DNA from: Pectobacterium cacticida
Lineage (GTDB): Bacteria > Pseudomonadota > Gammaproteobacteria > Enterobacterales > Enterobacteriaceae
Assembly (NCBI RefSeq): GCF_036885195.1
Contig: NZ_CP133656.1
Coordinates: 744,001-808,000 of the forward strand
Reading direction: 5' to 3'
Length of the DNA stretch: 64,000 bases
Both the position numbers and the translations under genes were made by a program. Shown here piece after piece: positions 8,885 through 16,656 of the stretch (positions are counted from its first letter, which is position 1; each line of letters opens with the position of its first letter). A model generated the notes under the pieces. It searched no databases. It was given only the letters and a program-made list of their open reading frames with translations, and was not told the origin of the DNA.

Positions 8885-9820
8885 ATGATTAAGCCCGCCG
8901 TACAAAAAACAGGTCTGCATCCTCGCAACCGTCATCGCGATCGTTATGATTTCCCCGCGCTCAAGCAGTGCTACCCGGCATTAACCCAGTTTGTGAGGGT
9001 GAATGCCTATGGCGATGAGTCAGTGGATTTTGCTAATCCTGACGCGGTAAAAGCGCTGAATCAGGCGCTGCTGCGGTATTTTTATCAAATTGAACACTGG
9101 ACGATCCCCGAGGGGTTTCTGTGTCCGCCCATTCCGGGCCGTGCCGATTATATTCACCATCTGGCCGATGTGCTGGCGGAAGATAACCATTCGGTGGTGC
9201 CGCAGGGAGCCTCAATATTAGATATCGGCTGCGGCGCTAACTGTATTTATCCGCTAATTGGGCACCGCGAGTATGGTTGGCGTTTCACCGGCAGCGAAAT
9301 TAATCCGTTGGCTATGAAGGCAGCTAATGAGACGATTGAGGCGAATCCTGGTTTGAATCGCTCGATTCGTCTGCGCCGTCAGAAAAATAGTCAGGCGGTG
9401 CTAGTCGGCGTTATACACAAGAACGACACGTTTGATGCCGTTATGTGTAATCCGCCGTTTCATTCCTCTGCCCAAGAGGCTCACGAGGGATCGCAGCGTA
9501 AGCGACATCATCTGGGGCTGGACACGCGATCGCCGCTAAATTTTGGCGGTCAGCAGGATGAGTTGTGGTGTGAGGGAGGAGAATCCGCCTTCATTGGTCA
9601 GATGATCAAGGAAAGCGTTGGTTTTGCCCGCCAGTGTCTGTGGTTTACCTCGCTGGTGTCACGCAAAGAAAACGTGCCGGCGATTTACCGCGCGTTGGAA
9701 GCGGTTGGTGCGGAGCAGATCAAAACGAAAGACATGGCGCAAGGCCAAAAGCAAAGTCGCTTTGTCGCCTGGAGCTTTCTGAATAGCGCCGCCCGCGCTC
9801 GCTGGTTTCACAAACGCTAA
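8885..9820 (+). CDS. rlmF: 23S rRNA (adenine-1618-N6)-methyltransferase RlmF
   Basis: SAM-dependent methyltransferase that methylates N6 of A1618 in 23S rRNA. The N-terminus LHPRNRHRDRYDF is typical of RlmF/YbiN. The SAM-binding motif is ILDIGCGANCIYP, and the catalytic N-P-P-F motif of N6-adenine methylases is in VMCNPPFHSS. The length of 311 aa fits the family. The ATG at 8885 is preferred to the TTG one codon upstream. It stands alone; the E. coli homologue is elsewhere on the map, so this location is lineage-specific. Confidence 0.95.
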   Translation: MIKPAVQKTGLHPRNRHRDRYDFPALKQCYPALTQFVRVNAYGDESVDFANPDAVKALNQALLRYFYQIEHWTIPEGFLCPPIPGRADYIHHLADVLAEDNHSVVPQGASILDIGCGANCIYPLIGHREYGWRFTGSEINPLAMKAANETIEANPGLNRSIRLRRQKNSQAVLVGVIHKNDTFDAVMCNPPFHSSAQEAHEGSQRKRHHLGLDTRSPLNFGGQQDELWCEGGESAFIGQMIKESVGFARQCLWFTSLVSRKENVPAIYRALEAVGAEQIKTKDMAQGQKQSRFVAWSFLNSAARARWFHKR

Positions 9821-10060
9821 ACGACATCATGACTACGGATACTTGTCATCGGGATATTCGCAGCAATGCTATTGCTATGAGGTTTGCATCCGCCAACAAC
9901 ATGTCCACGAGCACGATTAAAACCAGCTTTGCAATGAATCCCGTAGGTTGGGTGGAGGGATTAGAGGCGCACCTGTATTTAGGTAACTAGAGATCTAGTC
10001 GATCTCTAACACCTGTTGAGTGTCCTAGATAATTCAATTCTCCGTATCGTATGTTAGATC
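9821..10060. other. Intergenic region at the edge of the Rhs island
   Basis: No gene is recognised. A small inverted repeat (AGAGATC / GATCTCT, 9989-10007) is present. The stretch separates rlmF from the decayed end of the type VI/Rhs island and probably contains degenerate island sequence. Confidence 0.4.
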
Positions 10061-10183
10061 CCGCCGTCCGCCATTAACCTTAAAGGCCGCTGGCTGGAGG
10101 AGTCGGGGTTTATGACCGGGATGCCGATAACCGTGACGGTGGAGCGGGGAAGGATGATTATTGAGACCGAGATTAATCTCTGA
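10061..10183 (+). pseudogene. symE-like toxin remnant (C-terminal fragment)
   Basis: A 40-codon open stretch ending in TGA at 10181 encodes INLKGRWLEESGFMTGMPITV followed by a short beta-rich tail. This matches the C-terminal half of SymE-family proteins (LKGxWLEExGF). An in-frame TAG at 10055-10057 closes it upstream and no start or N-terminal half is present, so it is a fragment. SymE genes often travel with Rhs loci in enterobacteria, which fits the neighbours. Family assignment is from the motif only. Confidence 0.65.
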
Positions 10184-10219
10184 CGCCGCACATCAAGGAA
10201 TAAATAGCAGATAAAAATA

Positions 10220-10253
10220 AAGCCGGAAGAATCGTTGGGATCGCTTCCGGCTT
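10220..10253 (-). terminator. Intrinsic terminator of the orphan Rhs immunity gene
   Basis: Ten-base arms AAGCCGGAAG / CTTCCGGCTT. On the minus strand the hairpin is followed by TATTTTTATC, just after the immunity gene stop at 10258. Confidence 0.8.
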
Positions 10254-10257
10254 TTAT

Positions 10258-10515
10258 TTATTCGTAGACTTTTGCAGCCATTAATATATCTGCAAAAACT
10301 TTCCAGTTTGTATCTTTCGGTATAGGCTGGTTGGTATTTTCATAATATCCATCCATGTCTTCTATCCATGAGGCTATTGCTTCTAGATAAGATGGTAAAT
10401 CTTTATTTTCCCATTCATCGGGATTTTCTTTAAAATCTTTAGCCAAAGCAGATATAAGTTTAACAAGATCATCTTTACTGCTAATCGGGAACAATTCATC
10501 TAACATTTCATCCAC
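10258..10515 (-). CDS. Putative Rhs immunity protein (DUF7660-like)
   Basis: Acidic 85-aa protein with NPDEWENKDLPSYLEAIASW, then IEDMDGYY and a C-terminal WKVFADILMAAKVYE. This pattern resembles the DUF7660 family, common as small immunity proteins beside polymorphic toxins. The GTG at 10515 overlaps the last codons of the displaced Rhs toxin tip by 8 bases (an ATG at 10506 is the alternative), so toxin and immunity are coupled. The role of neutralising that particular tip is inferred from position, size and charge. Confidence 0.75.
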   Translation of the reverse strand: MDEMLDELFPISSKDDLVKLISALAKDFKENPDEWENKDLPSYLEAIASWIEDMDGYYENTNQPIPKDTNWKVFADILMAAKVYE

Positions 10516-11302
10516 CTATGATTTTCCTCACGCCATCTCCCATTTTAAGGATGATGCTTTTTCCATCGGTTCTTGTAGTCATTTTCCACATCTGACTTGC
10601 TATTTCTCTAGGAGTAGCCCATTGGACCGGTACTTTATCAAGGCCAGCAATTTTAAATGCAGCCAAACGACGATGATCTAGTGTCCATATTTTCCCTGAA
10701 GGATCTTTCCATACTTTAATCGCAGGTAAATCCGATGCTTTCAATGAGCCATTAGATGGAGCTTTAGCATTATCTAAAACAGTATGAGCGCCCGTTTGAT
10801 TTTTAATCGAGCTTTGCATGAAATGAATATCTTTAGGATTTAAACTACATTCTGCCAACCCCAATGGATCAGCCCATGTAATTGGATTTGGCGCGTACTG
10901 ATAGTTATCATCCCCACCCAGCACCCCTATCGGGTCAGGTGAGATATAACAGCCACCGCTCGGGTCGTAATACCGAAATCGGTTATAGCATAAGCGGCTC
11001 TCCTCGTCACGGTATTGTCCGGCAAACGCCAGCCCCGGATCAAGATTTTCTGTCTTATCCGTATAGCGCTGGCCCCATAACGTGGCGCGCGGCGCCAGCC
11101 AGCGCAGTTCGCCTTGCGGAGTAAAGATAGCCTGCGGTTCGCCATTATGCCCACTGGTGACAAAATCCGTTTCCCAACTTGCGGTTGCGCGCTCACGCTG
11201 CTGCACCAGCAACTCCCAGCCGTTGTGTACCCAATGGCGGCGGCTGATAAGCTGCTTGTCGCGATAGTGCCGCACTTCGGCTATCTGGTCGCCGTCCCAC
11301 AG
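10508..11302 (-). pseudogene. Displaced (orphan) Rhs C-terminal toxin module
   Basis: A detached 3' end of an rhs gene. The first 371 bases (to 11302) are nearly identical to the end of the full rhs core at 12374-12744, up to the conserved ADPLGLAE junction. A different tip of about 110 aa follows, from CSLNPKDIH onward. The tip contains IKVWKDPSGKIWTLDHRRLAAFK then AGLDKVPVQW, which resembles the ParB-like nuclease fold (DGHHRL-AAY-KAGL pattern). No PAAR or N-terminal core precedes it; the open frame begins at a GTG at 11275 inside core sequence. It may be a silent cassette that can recombine into the intact gene. The ParB-like call is an inference from motif shape. Confidence 0.8.
10932..11302 (-). 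repeat. 371-bp Rhs core duplication, copy next to orphan tip
   Basis: Near-identical to 12374-12744 with only a handful of differences. The match starts at the DP junction before the toxin tip and stops abruptly after CCCACAG at 11302, marking the recombination or truncation point of the displaced module. Confidence 0.9.
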
Positions 11303-11455
11303 TCACCACCTTAACGGTACCTGACACAGCTCACCCGTGACCCTGCAAATAGGAAAACGTGTAGATTCACTTCTTAGATAGATAGTGAGATAAAAACCCC
11401 CTCCTTGATATTAATTAAAAACCAGTAGCCAACCATTACCCATCAATGAGAACTG

Positions 11456-11935
11456 CTAAATTTTACCAATTAAAAGAGGTTTTCCCTTAACCCCTCCCCA
11501 TGGATCATCCAATAAATATTCAGGATTAACCTCCTTTTTAGCAGGTACAAATGTGAATTTATAAAATATTTCATCACCTTCACATATCTCATAGTAGAGA
11601 GAATATATCTCAGTCTCAAAATTCAAATTTACTTTGAACTTCTCTGTAGCAGAAGCCACCTCAACATTATCTTTATTGCTCACATGAAATGGCACAACAA
11701 TGCAACGCTGACAATTTTCATCAATATCAAAAGCAGAGGAAATAGACACAATTACATTTGCACCGAAAGCATCTTCAGGGAGCGGATCAAATACAACATA
11801 ATCCTTATATAAAAGAGCTCCCTGCTCAATATTCCCTTTACCCCATGAGCTTAATTGCTCATCAAATGTTCTTGATCTTATTAAAATCTGACCATGTGAA
11901 ATTAGCAAATCGAATTTCTGGGTTTCATTGAGCAT
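11456..11935 (-). CDS. ComJ-like immunity protein for the Rhs nuclease tip
   Basis: 159-aa soluble acidic protein starting two bases after the rhs stop codon. The N-terminus FDLLISHGQILIRS followed by a W-G-x-G-N-I-x-Q-G-A segment matches the ComJ family. ComJ inhibits the competence nuclease NucA in Bacillus. That fits the upstream Rhs tip, which looks like a NucA/NucB nuclease. Later features are IVSISSAFDID and a C-terminal DDPWGGVKGKPLL. Protection of the producer from the cognate DNase is inferred from this pairing; the region lies at low GC compared with the rhs core, as usual for exchangeable tips. Confidence 0.82.
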   Translation of the reverse strand: MLNETQKFDLLISHGQILIRSRTFDEQLSSWGKGNIEQGALLYKDYVVFDPLPEDAFGANVIVSISSAFDIDENCQRCIVVPFHVSNKDNVEVASATEKFKVNLNFETEIYSLYYEICEGDEIFYKFTFVPAKKEVNPEYLLDDPWGGVKGKPLLIGKI

Positions 11936-11937
11936 AA

Positions 11938-14900
11938 TTAGAAAATCTCCACTTTTATTCTAGTTCCATCAGGCAAATCCGACAAAATACTACCAATGCT
12001 TGAGCCGGCGCCGCGATTATCACCAGGATTAATATACCTGACACTTGCACCACTTCCGCCCTCTTTAAACATAGCCATTGGCCATTCGTCACGATCATAC
12101 CCAGTCTTTGTCTTTACATCTTTTAAACTCACTTTCCTATTCAACTTGGCGGTTCCTCTATTGATAGTCACGATATCCGGGTGCCCCTTCCCAATAGCGT
12201 CATCAATATGACCAAATGTTTGCGGATATTCAGTACGCTTCAACTTTAAGATGTAATCATAATCCTTGGAGGATGATTTTATTAAGGAACAACCAGCTAA
12301 CCCAAACGGATCAACCCAGTCCAGTGGGTTATGCACATACCCGTAGTTATTCTCACCACCCAAAATACTCACAGGGTCAGGTGAGATATAACAGCCACCG
12401 CTCGGGTCGTAATACCGAAATCGGTTATAGCATAAGCGGCTCTCCTCGTCACGGTATTGTCCGGCAAACGCCAGCCCCGGATCAAGATTTTCTGTCTTAT
12501 CCGTATAGCGCTGGCCCCATAACGTGGCGCGCGGCGCCAGCCAGCGCAGTTCGCCTTGCGGAGTAAAGATAGCCTGCGGTTCGCCATTATGCCCGCTGGT
12601 GACAAAATCCGTTTCCCAACTTGCGGTTGCGCTCTCACGCTGTTGCACCAGCAACTCCCAACCGTTGTGTACCCAATGGCGGCGGCTGATAAGCTGTTTG
12701 TCGCGATAGTGACGCACTTCGGCTATCTGGTCGCCGTCCCACAGATAGCGGATGTCGTCCGCCTTCTGGTCGCAGCGTTTGCCGATGCGGCGGCCGAACG
12801 GGTCGTAACGATAGAACCAGCGTTCGCCATTCGGCGTGTCGACGACCCGCAACTGGTTACGGCTGTCCCAGCGGTAGTGCCATACCTGTGGGCGATAGCC
12901 CGGCTGCACCACCTGTTTGCGAATGAGCCGTCCGGCCTTATCGTACTGGTAGTGCGTGTTGTCCTGCTGGGTGAGTCGCCCAGCCTGCCAGTCGGTCAGG
13001 CGTGTCGCCGCCTGTGGTAAACCGCTGCGGGTGTAACGGTACTCTTCCTCGGTGTTGATGGTGCGCCCCGCACCGCCACTCAGGACGGCCAGCACGCGCC
13101 CGCTGGCGTCAAGCTTGTAGCCTGCCGCCTCACGGTTGCGCCGCGTGCCTATCAGGTTGCCCGCGCCGTCATAGAGGTATTCCCGCGTCTGGGTCGGTTG
13201 CAGACGACCATCCACCGTTGGCCCGCTCCGCTCCCGCGTTAACCAACCCATGACATCGTATTCACGCTGCTGAGCAAAACCGCCGCTGCCGTGGCGGGTC
13301 ACTTCGCGCCCGGCCGCATCATGCGTCAGCGTCAGCGCCGCGCCGTCCGGCAACATGACCTGACGCAGTTCGCCCGTGGCGCTGTAGCCAAAGGTGCTGG
13401 TCAGCGCTGCGCCGTCTTCCTCTCCTTCCCAGGCCAGACTCCGGGTGACGGAGTGCGAGGTGTCCAGGTATTGACGCCGGATGACCGTGCCGCTGTTGCG
13501 CTCTTCGACCACACGGTCACACTCGTCATACGTCAACAGTACATGACCGGTGGCGGACGCGACTTCGATAAGCCGACCCGCCGCATCATAACGATAGCGC
13601 AGGGTGTCGTCCGGCGCCGTCTCCTTTATCAGCAGCCCACGCCCGTCATACAGGAAGTGCCGGGTTTCTCCTTCACCGTTGCGAACGGTGATGCAGTTGC
13701 CGTCTTCGTCATAGCCGTAGTGGGTCTCCGTACCCGCCGTGTCCCGTTCGCGTATAACCCGACCGTCCGCATCCAGCCACCATTGCCACTGGCTGCCGTC
13801 CGGTGCGGTAACGCCCACCAGTTGCTGGCTTTCCTTGTCATATTCATACCGCCAGGTACGTCCTGCCGCATCGGTACGTGATACCAGCAGGTCGAACGCC
13901 CCGTAGCCTTGCTCCCACTCTGCGCCGTTGCCGTCAGTGTAGACCTGCAAGTTGTGATGTTTGTCGTAGCGGCGCTTCTCCTCCCTGCCGTCCGGACGTA
14001 CCAGTTGCTCCGGCAGTTGCCAACTGGCACGGCGGTAGCCAAGGCGATAGGTCGCACCATCCGCCCGTGTCCAGGTCGTTAGCCGGTCCTGCTGGTCGTA
14101 GCGCAATTGCTGGGTCCGGGACTCGGCATCGGTGGCGCTCAGCAACCGCTGACGGTGGTCATAGCACAGGTTGGCCTGCACTCGCCCTTGTTCATCACTG
14201 ACCTCCGTTAACAGGCCGTAGCGGTTCCAGGTAAAGCGCACCTCACGGTTGGCGGGGCCGGTCAGACACTGCGGATTGCCTTTGCCGTCATACTGCCAGT
14301 CCCAATGACGCCCGAGCGGGTCAGTGATGCCAACCAGTCGCTCGTGGTCGTCGTATGCGTAATGCCATTGGTGGCCGCTACCGTCGGTAAAGAGGCTAAC
14401 CAGCCCGGTGTCATCTTGGTAAGCGAACTCAACTACCCGCCCCGCCGGGGATATTTCCCGCAGCAGGTTGCCGACATCGTCATACTCATAGCGGGTGATA
14501 TGCCCAAGCGGAGATTTCTGCCACGCCATCAGGCACAACGCATTAAAGCCGTATTCATGGCGCTGCCCCCGCCCGTCGGTCATCACCACGCGGTCGGCCA
14601 GATACGCAAAACGCGCCGTCAGATAGCCGTCGGCGCAGGTGGTGTAAACGCAGCGACCAAGCGCGTCATATTCGTACCGTGCCCAGGTCTTGTCATTGTC
14701 GTGCCAGCGCGTCAGACGCTGGTGCTTATCGTAGTCATAGGACAAGCGATACCCCTGCGCCGCATCCGCTTCGACCAATCGGGCACCTTCATCCTGACGA
14801 TACTCGGCCAGAATGGTTTTCTGACCACCATCAATGCGCTGGACCTGACGCAGAAACTCCCCCCGCCACACTAGTAGCAGTTCAATGCCGTCGCTGTGTT

Positions 14901-16188
14901 GTATCTTGCGCAGGTAGCCTTTGGGGTCGCGGAGAAAGTCGATTCGATTCTGGTGGTTGTCGGTAATAGCCGACAATAGCAACTGGTCACCGTGTTTGAC
15001 GGTAAAGGCACGCCAGGTCTGGCTGTCGCGGTGCCACAGATGAAAACCGTTATGCCGCCGCAGCAGCTTGAATTCGGGGTATTCGGCGCAGTACACCACG
15101 ATGGCACCGAGCCCGAAGGTGAAATCAATGTCATAGCCCTGTGCCAGGGTGATAGTGACATGAGTGTCGCCATCATCTTGACTAACGGTAGCGACCTCGC
15201 TCCAGCTATCCTGCCAGCCATGTCCCAGCAGACCGACGTGGGTACTGCCAGAGCGGTAGGTGCGTTCGAACACTAGCGGGATGGTCTGCCCCAGTTCGAT
15301 ATCGATGCGGCGTTCAATCACCTCACCGCTGGCAATATACACCGGGTCCTTCTTGAAGGCTTTGGCCGCTTGTGTCACCCGCGCCCGGCCCTTGTTCGCC
15401 TTAAATGCCCGGGTGGCGCAACGTGTCTTTTGCTTGAGACGCTTACCTGCCCAAAGTGCACCAGCGCCCAGTCCTTTCATCACCGCTTTGGGGCCGCGGA
15501 AGAATAACTTCCCCAACCCGCGAAACAGGCCGCGGCTTGGAGGCACCAGAAATTCCACCGCAATCAGCAGCGCTTTCTGCCAGCCGCTGAACTCGTCCTG
15601 TATCTCCAGTACGGTAGCCTGACCGGAGCCAAAGAACACCGTCGAGGCCCCCTCCTTGATGGTGGCACCGCACACGGTCTTGTCGCCAATCCGTGCGGCC
15701 GGATGACCGTTCACAAAGACGGTTTCGCTGCCCTGAGCAATGAGCTGCGGGCCGCTGTGCTTGGTGCACGCCACCGCGTCGACTTCTGCGCGGGAAACCG
15801 GGTTGCCTTCCACCGACACATTCGGAGAACCGCCCGCTACCACCCCAGCAGGTGGTGAGGCGCTATCCACCATGGCGGACACCCGGCCACTGACCGCCGA
15901 TATCAGGCTTCCCGCCCCCAGCACCGCCAACCCACCGACCACGGCAATCGCCAATCCACCGGTAACGCCCACCAGGGCAACCGCCACAGTGGCCACGGCT
16001 GCTGCAACCAGCGCTCCGGCCACCGCGCCGAGCAATGCGCCCAGAAAGCTGCTGTGTTTTATAGCTTTGCCCGGCGAGGTCGGCGGCGAACCACTACCGG
16101 GTGCTGGTAAGTCAGGTGGCAGCGTGGGGCGATTGCCCGCGTGCATCGCACCGACGCGCGCAATACGGGCCAGAATTTCATCACGCAT
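11938..16188 (-). CDS. PAAR-Rhs type VI effector with NucA/NucB-like DNase tip
   Basis: Rhs effector of about 1,416 aa delivered by the type VI system. Order from the N-terminus: a short region resembling a prePAAR motif (ARIARVGAMHAG), two hydrophobic segments at about 47-110, a PAAR domain (about 120-200), then a long Rhs shell full of YD repeats (RYEYD, YRYDAAGRL), and the junction DPFGLAG. The variable tip holds TGYDRDEWPMAMF, GASVRYI and DNRGAGSSIG, the pattern of NucA/NucB deoxyribonucleases. The ATG at 16188 overlaps the chaperone gene by 8 bases; the open extension to 16245 lies within the chaperone gene. The two hydrophobic segments and PAAR explain the need for an Eag chaperone and VgrG. 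Confidence 0.93.
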   Translation of the reverse strand: MRDEILARIARVGAMHAGNRPTLPPDLPAPGSGSPPTSPGKAIKHSSFLGALLGAVAGALVAAAVATVAVALVGVTGGLAIAVVGGLAVLGAGSLISAVSGRVSAMVDSASPPAGVVAGGSPNVSVEGNPVSRAEVDAVACTKHSGPQLIAQGSETVFVNGHPAARIGDKTVCGATIKEGASTVFFGSGQATVLEIQDEFSGWQKALLIAVEFLVPPSRGLFRGLGKLFFRGPKAVMKGLGAGALWAGKRLKQKTRCATRAFKANKGRARVTQAAKAFKKDPVYIASGEVIERRIDIELGQTIPLVFERTYRSGSTHVGLLGHGWQDSWSEVATVSQDDGDTHVTITLAQGYDIDFTFGLGAIVVYCAEYPEFKLLRRHNGFHLWHRDSQTWRAFTVKHGDQLLLSAITDNHQNRIDFLRDPKGYLRKIQHSDGIELLLVWRGEFLRQVQRIDGGQKTILAEYRQDEGARLVEADAAQGYRLSYDYDKHQRLTRWHDNDKTWARYEYDALGRCVYTTCADGYLTARFAYLADRVVMTDGRGQRHEYGFNALCLMAWQKSPLGHITRYEYDDVGNLLREISPAGRVVEFAYQDDTGLVSLFTDGSGHQWHYAYDDHERLVGITDPLGRHWDWQYDGKGNPQCLTGPANREVRFTWNRYGLLTEVSDEQGRVQANLCYDHRQRLLSATDAESRTQQLRYDQQDRLTTWTRADGATYRLGYRRASWQLPEQLVRPDGREEKRRYDKHHNLQVYTDGNGAEWEQGYGAFDLLVSRTDAAGRTWRYEYDKESQQLVGVTAPDGSQWQWWLDADGRVIRERDTAGTETHYGYDEDGNCITVRNGEGETRHFLYDGRGLLIKETAPDDTLRYRYDAAGRLIEVASATGHVLLTYDECDRVVEERNSGTVIRRQYLDTSHSVTRSLAWEGEEDGAALTSTFGYSATGELRQVMLPDGAALTLTHDAAGREVTRHGSGGFAQQREYDVMGWLTRERSGPTVDGRLQPTQTREYLYDGAGNLIGTRRNREAAGYKLDASGRVLAVLSGGAGRTINTEEEYRYTRSGLPQAATRLTDWQAGRLTQQDNTHYQYDKAGRLIRKQVVQPGYRPQVWHYRWDSRNQLRVVDTPNGERWFYRYDPFGRRIGKRCDQKADDIRYLWDGDQIAEVRHYRDKQLISRRHWVHNGWELLVQQRESATASWETDFVTSGHNGEPQAIFTPQGELRWLAPRATLWGQRYTDKTENLDPGLAFAGQYRDEESRLCYNRFRYYDPSGGCYISPDPVSILGGENNYGYVHNPLDWVDPFGLAGCSLIKSSSKDYDYILKLKRTEYPQTFGHIDDAIGKGHPDIVTINRGTAKLNRKVSLKDVKTKTGYDRDEWPMAMFKEGGSGASVRYINPGDNRGAGSSIGSILSDLPDGTRIKVEIF
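12374..12744 (-). repeat. 371-bp Rhs core segment duplicated in the orphan module
   Basis: The partner of 10932-11302. It forms the last part of the conserved Rhs core just before the toxin tip, the usual site where tips are exchanged by homologous recombination. Confidence 0.9.
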
Positions 16189-16627
16189 CGCCGCCTGCCT
16201 TCCCCTCCGGATCGAGGGCGGGCGCAGCGACGCTAAAGGTCTCAATCACCGCCAGTAGTTCAGACTTATGCGTCTCACTCAGTACATCAGCGGCGGTAAT
16301 CGTGAATGTCAGCAGCAGATTACCACGCACTTGCATCACGACGACCTGATGCATCCGGCCTTCCGGCGACTGCCAGGCGTATTCCAGCGCCGGGGCGGGT
16401 AAACCTGCCAGCGTCAGCTCCCACGACTGGATTTCTTTGTACCCTTTCAGTTGCGCTGAAAACTGTTCCAACGTGTTCTCATAAACCGTTTTCGGCGTCT
16501 GGCCGGGTTCGGTCGGGGTTCGATTGACGACGAGATTGACGGTGTCGTCCGGCAAGACAAAAACGTGTAGGGATTCGTCACGCCACTGCGCCGGAATGGC
16601 CAGCGATCCTTCATTCATCTGATACAT
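16181..16627 (-). CDS. Eag-type chaperone (DUF1795/DcrB-like)
   Basis: 148-aa cytosolic protein of the DcrB/DUF1795 family, which includes the Eag chaperones that shield the N-terminal transmembrane segments of Rhs effectors and help load them on VgrG. Seen motifs are MNEGSLAIPAQWRDESLHVF, then a central TPKTVYENTLEQF and YAWQSPEGRMHQVVVM. The gene lies between vgrG and the PAAR-Rhs gene and overlaps the latter, exactly where eag genes are found. Chaperone function is inferred from family and position. Confidence 0.88.
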   Translation of the reverse strand: MYQMNEGSLAIPAQWRDESLHVFVLPDDTVNLVVNRTPTEPGQTPKTVYENTLEQFSAQLKGYKEIQSWELTLAGLPAPALEYAWQSPEGRMHQVVVMQVRGNLLLTFTITAADVLSETHKSELLAVIETFSVAAPALDPEGKAGGDA

Positions 16628-16656
16628 ATTCCATCTGTCCTTGTCGTTTTTGTTAT

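Noticed and set aside
13291..15622. Several plus-strand ORFs of 100-200 codons opposite rhs
   Set aside because: High-GC Rhs core sequence leaves the antisense frames open; none has a domain or ribosome site.
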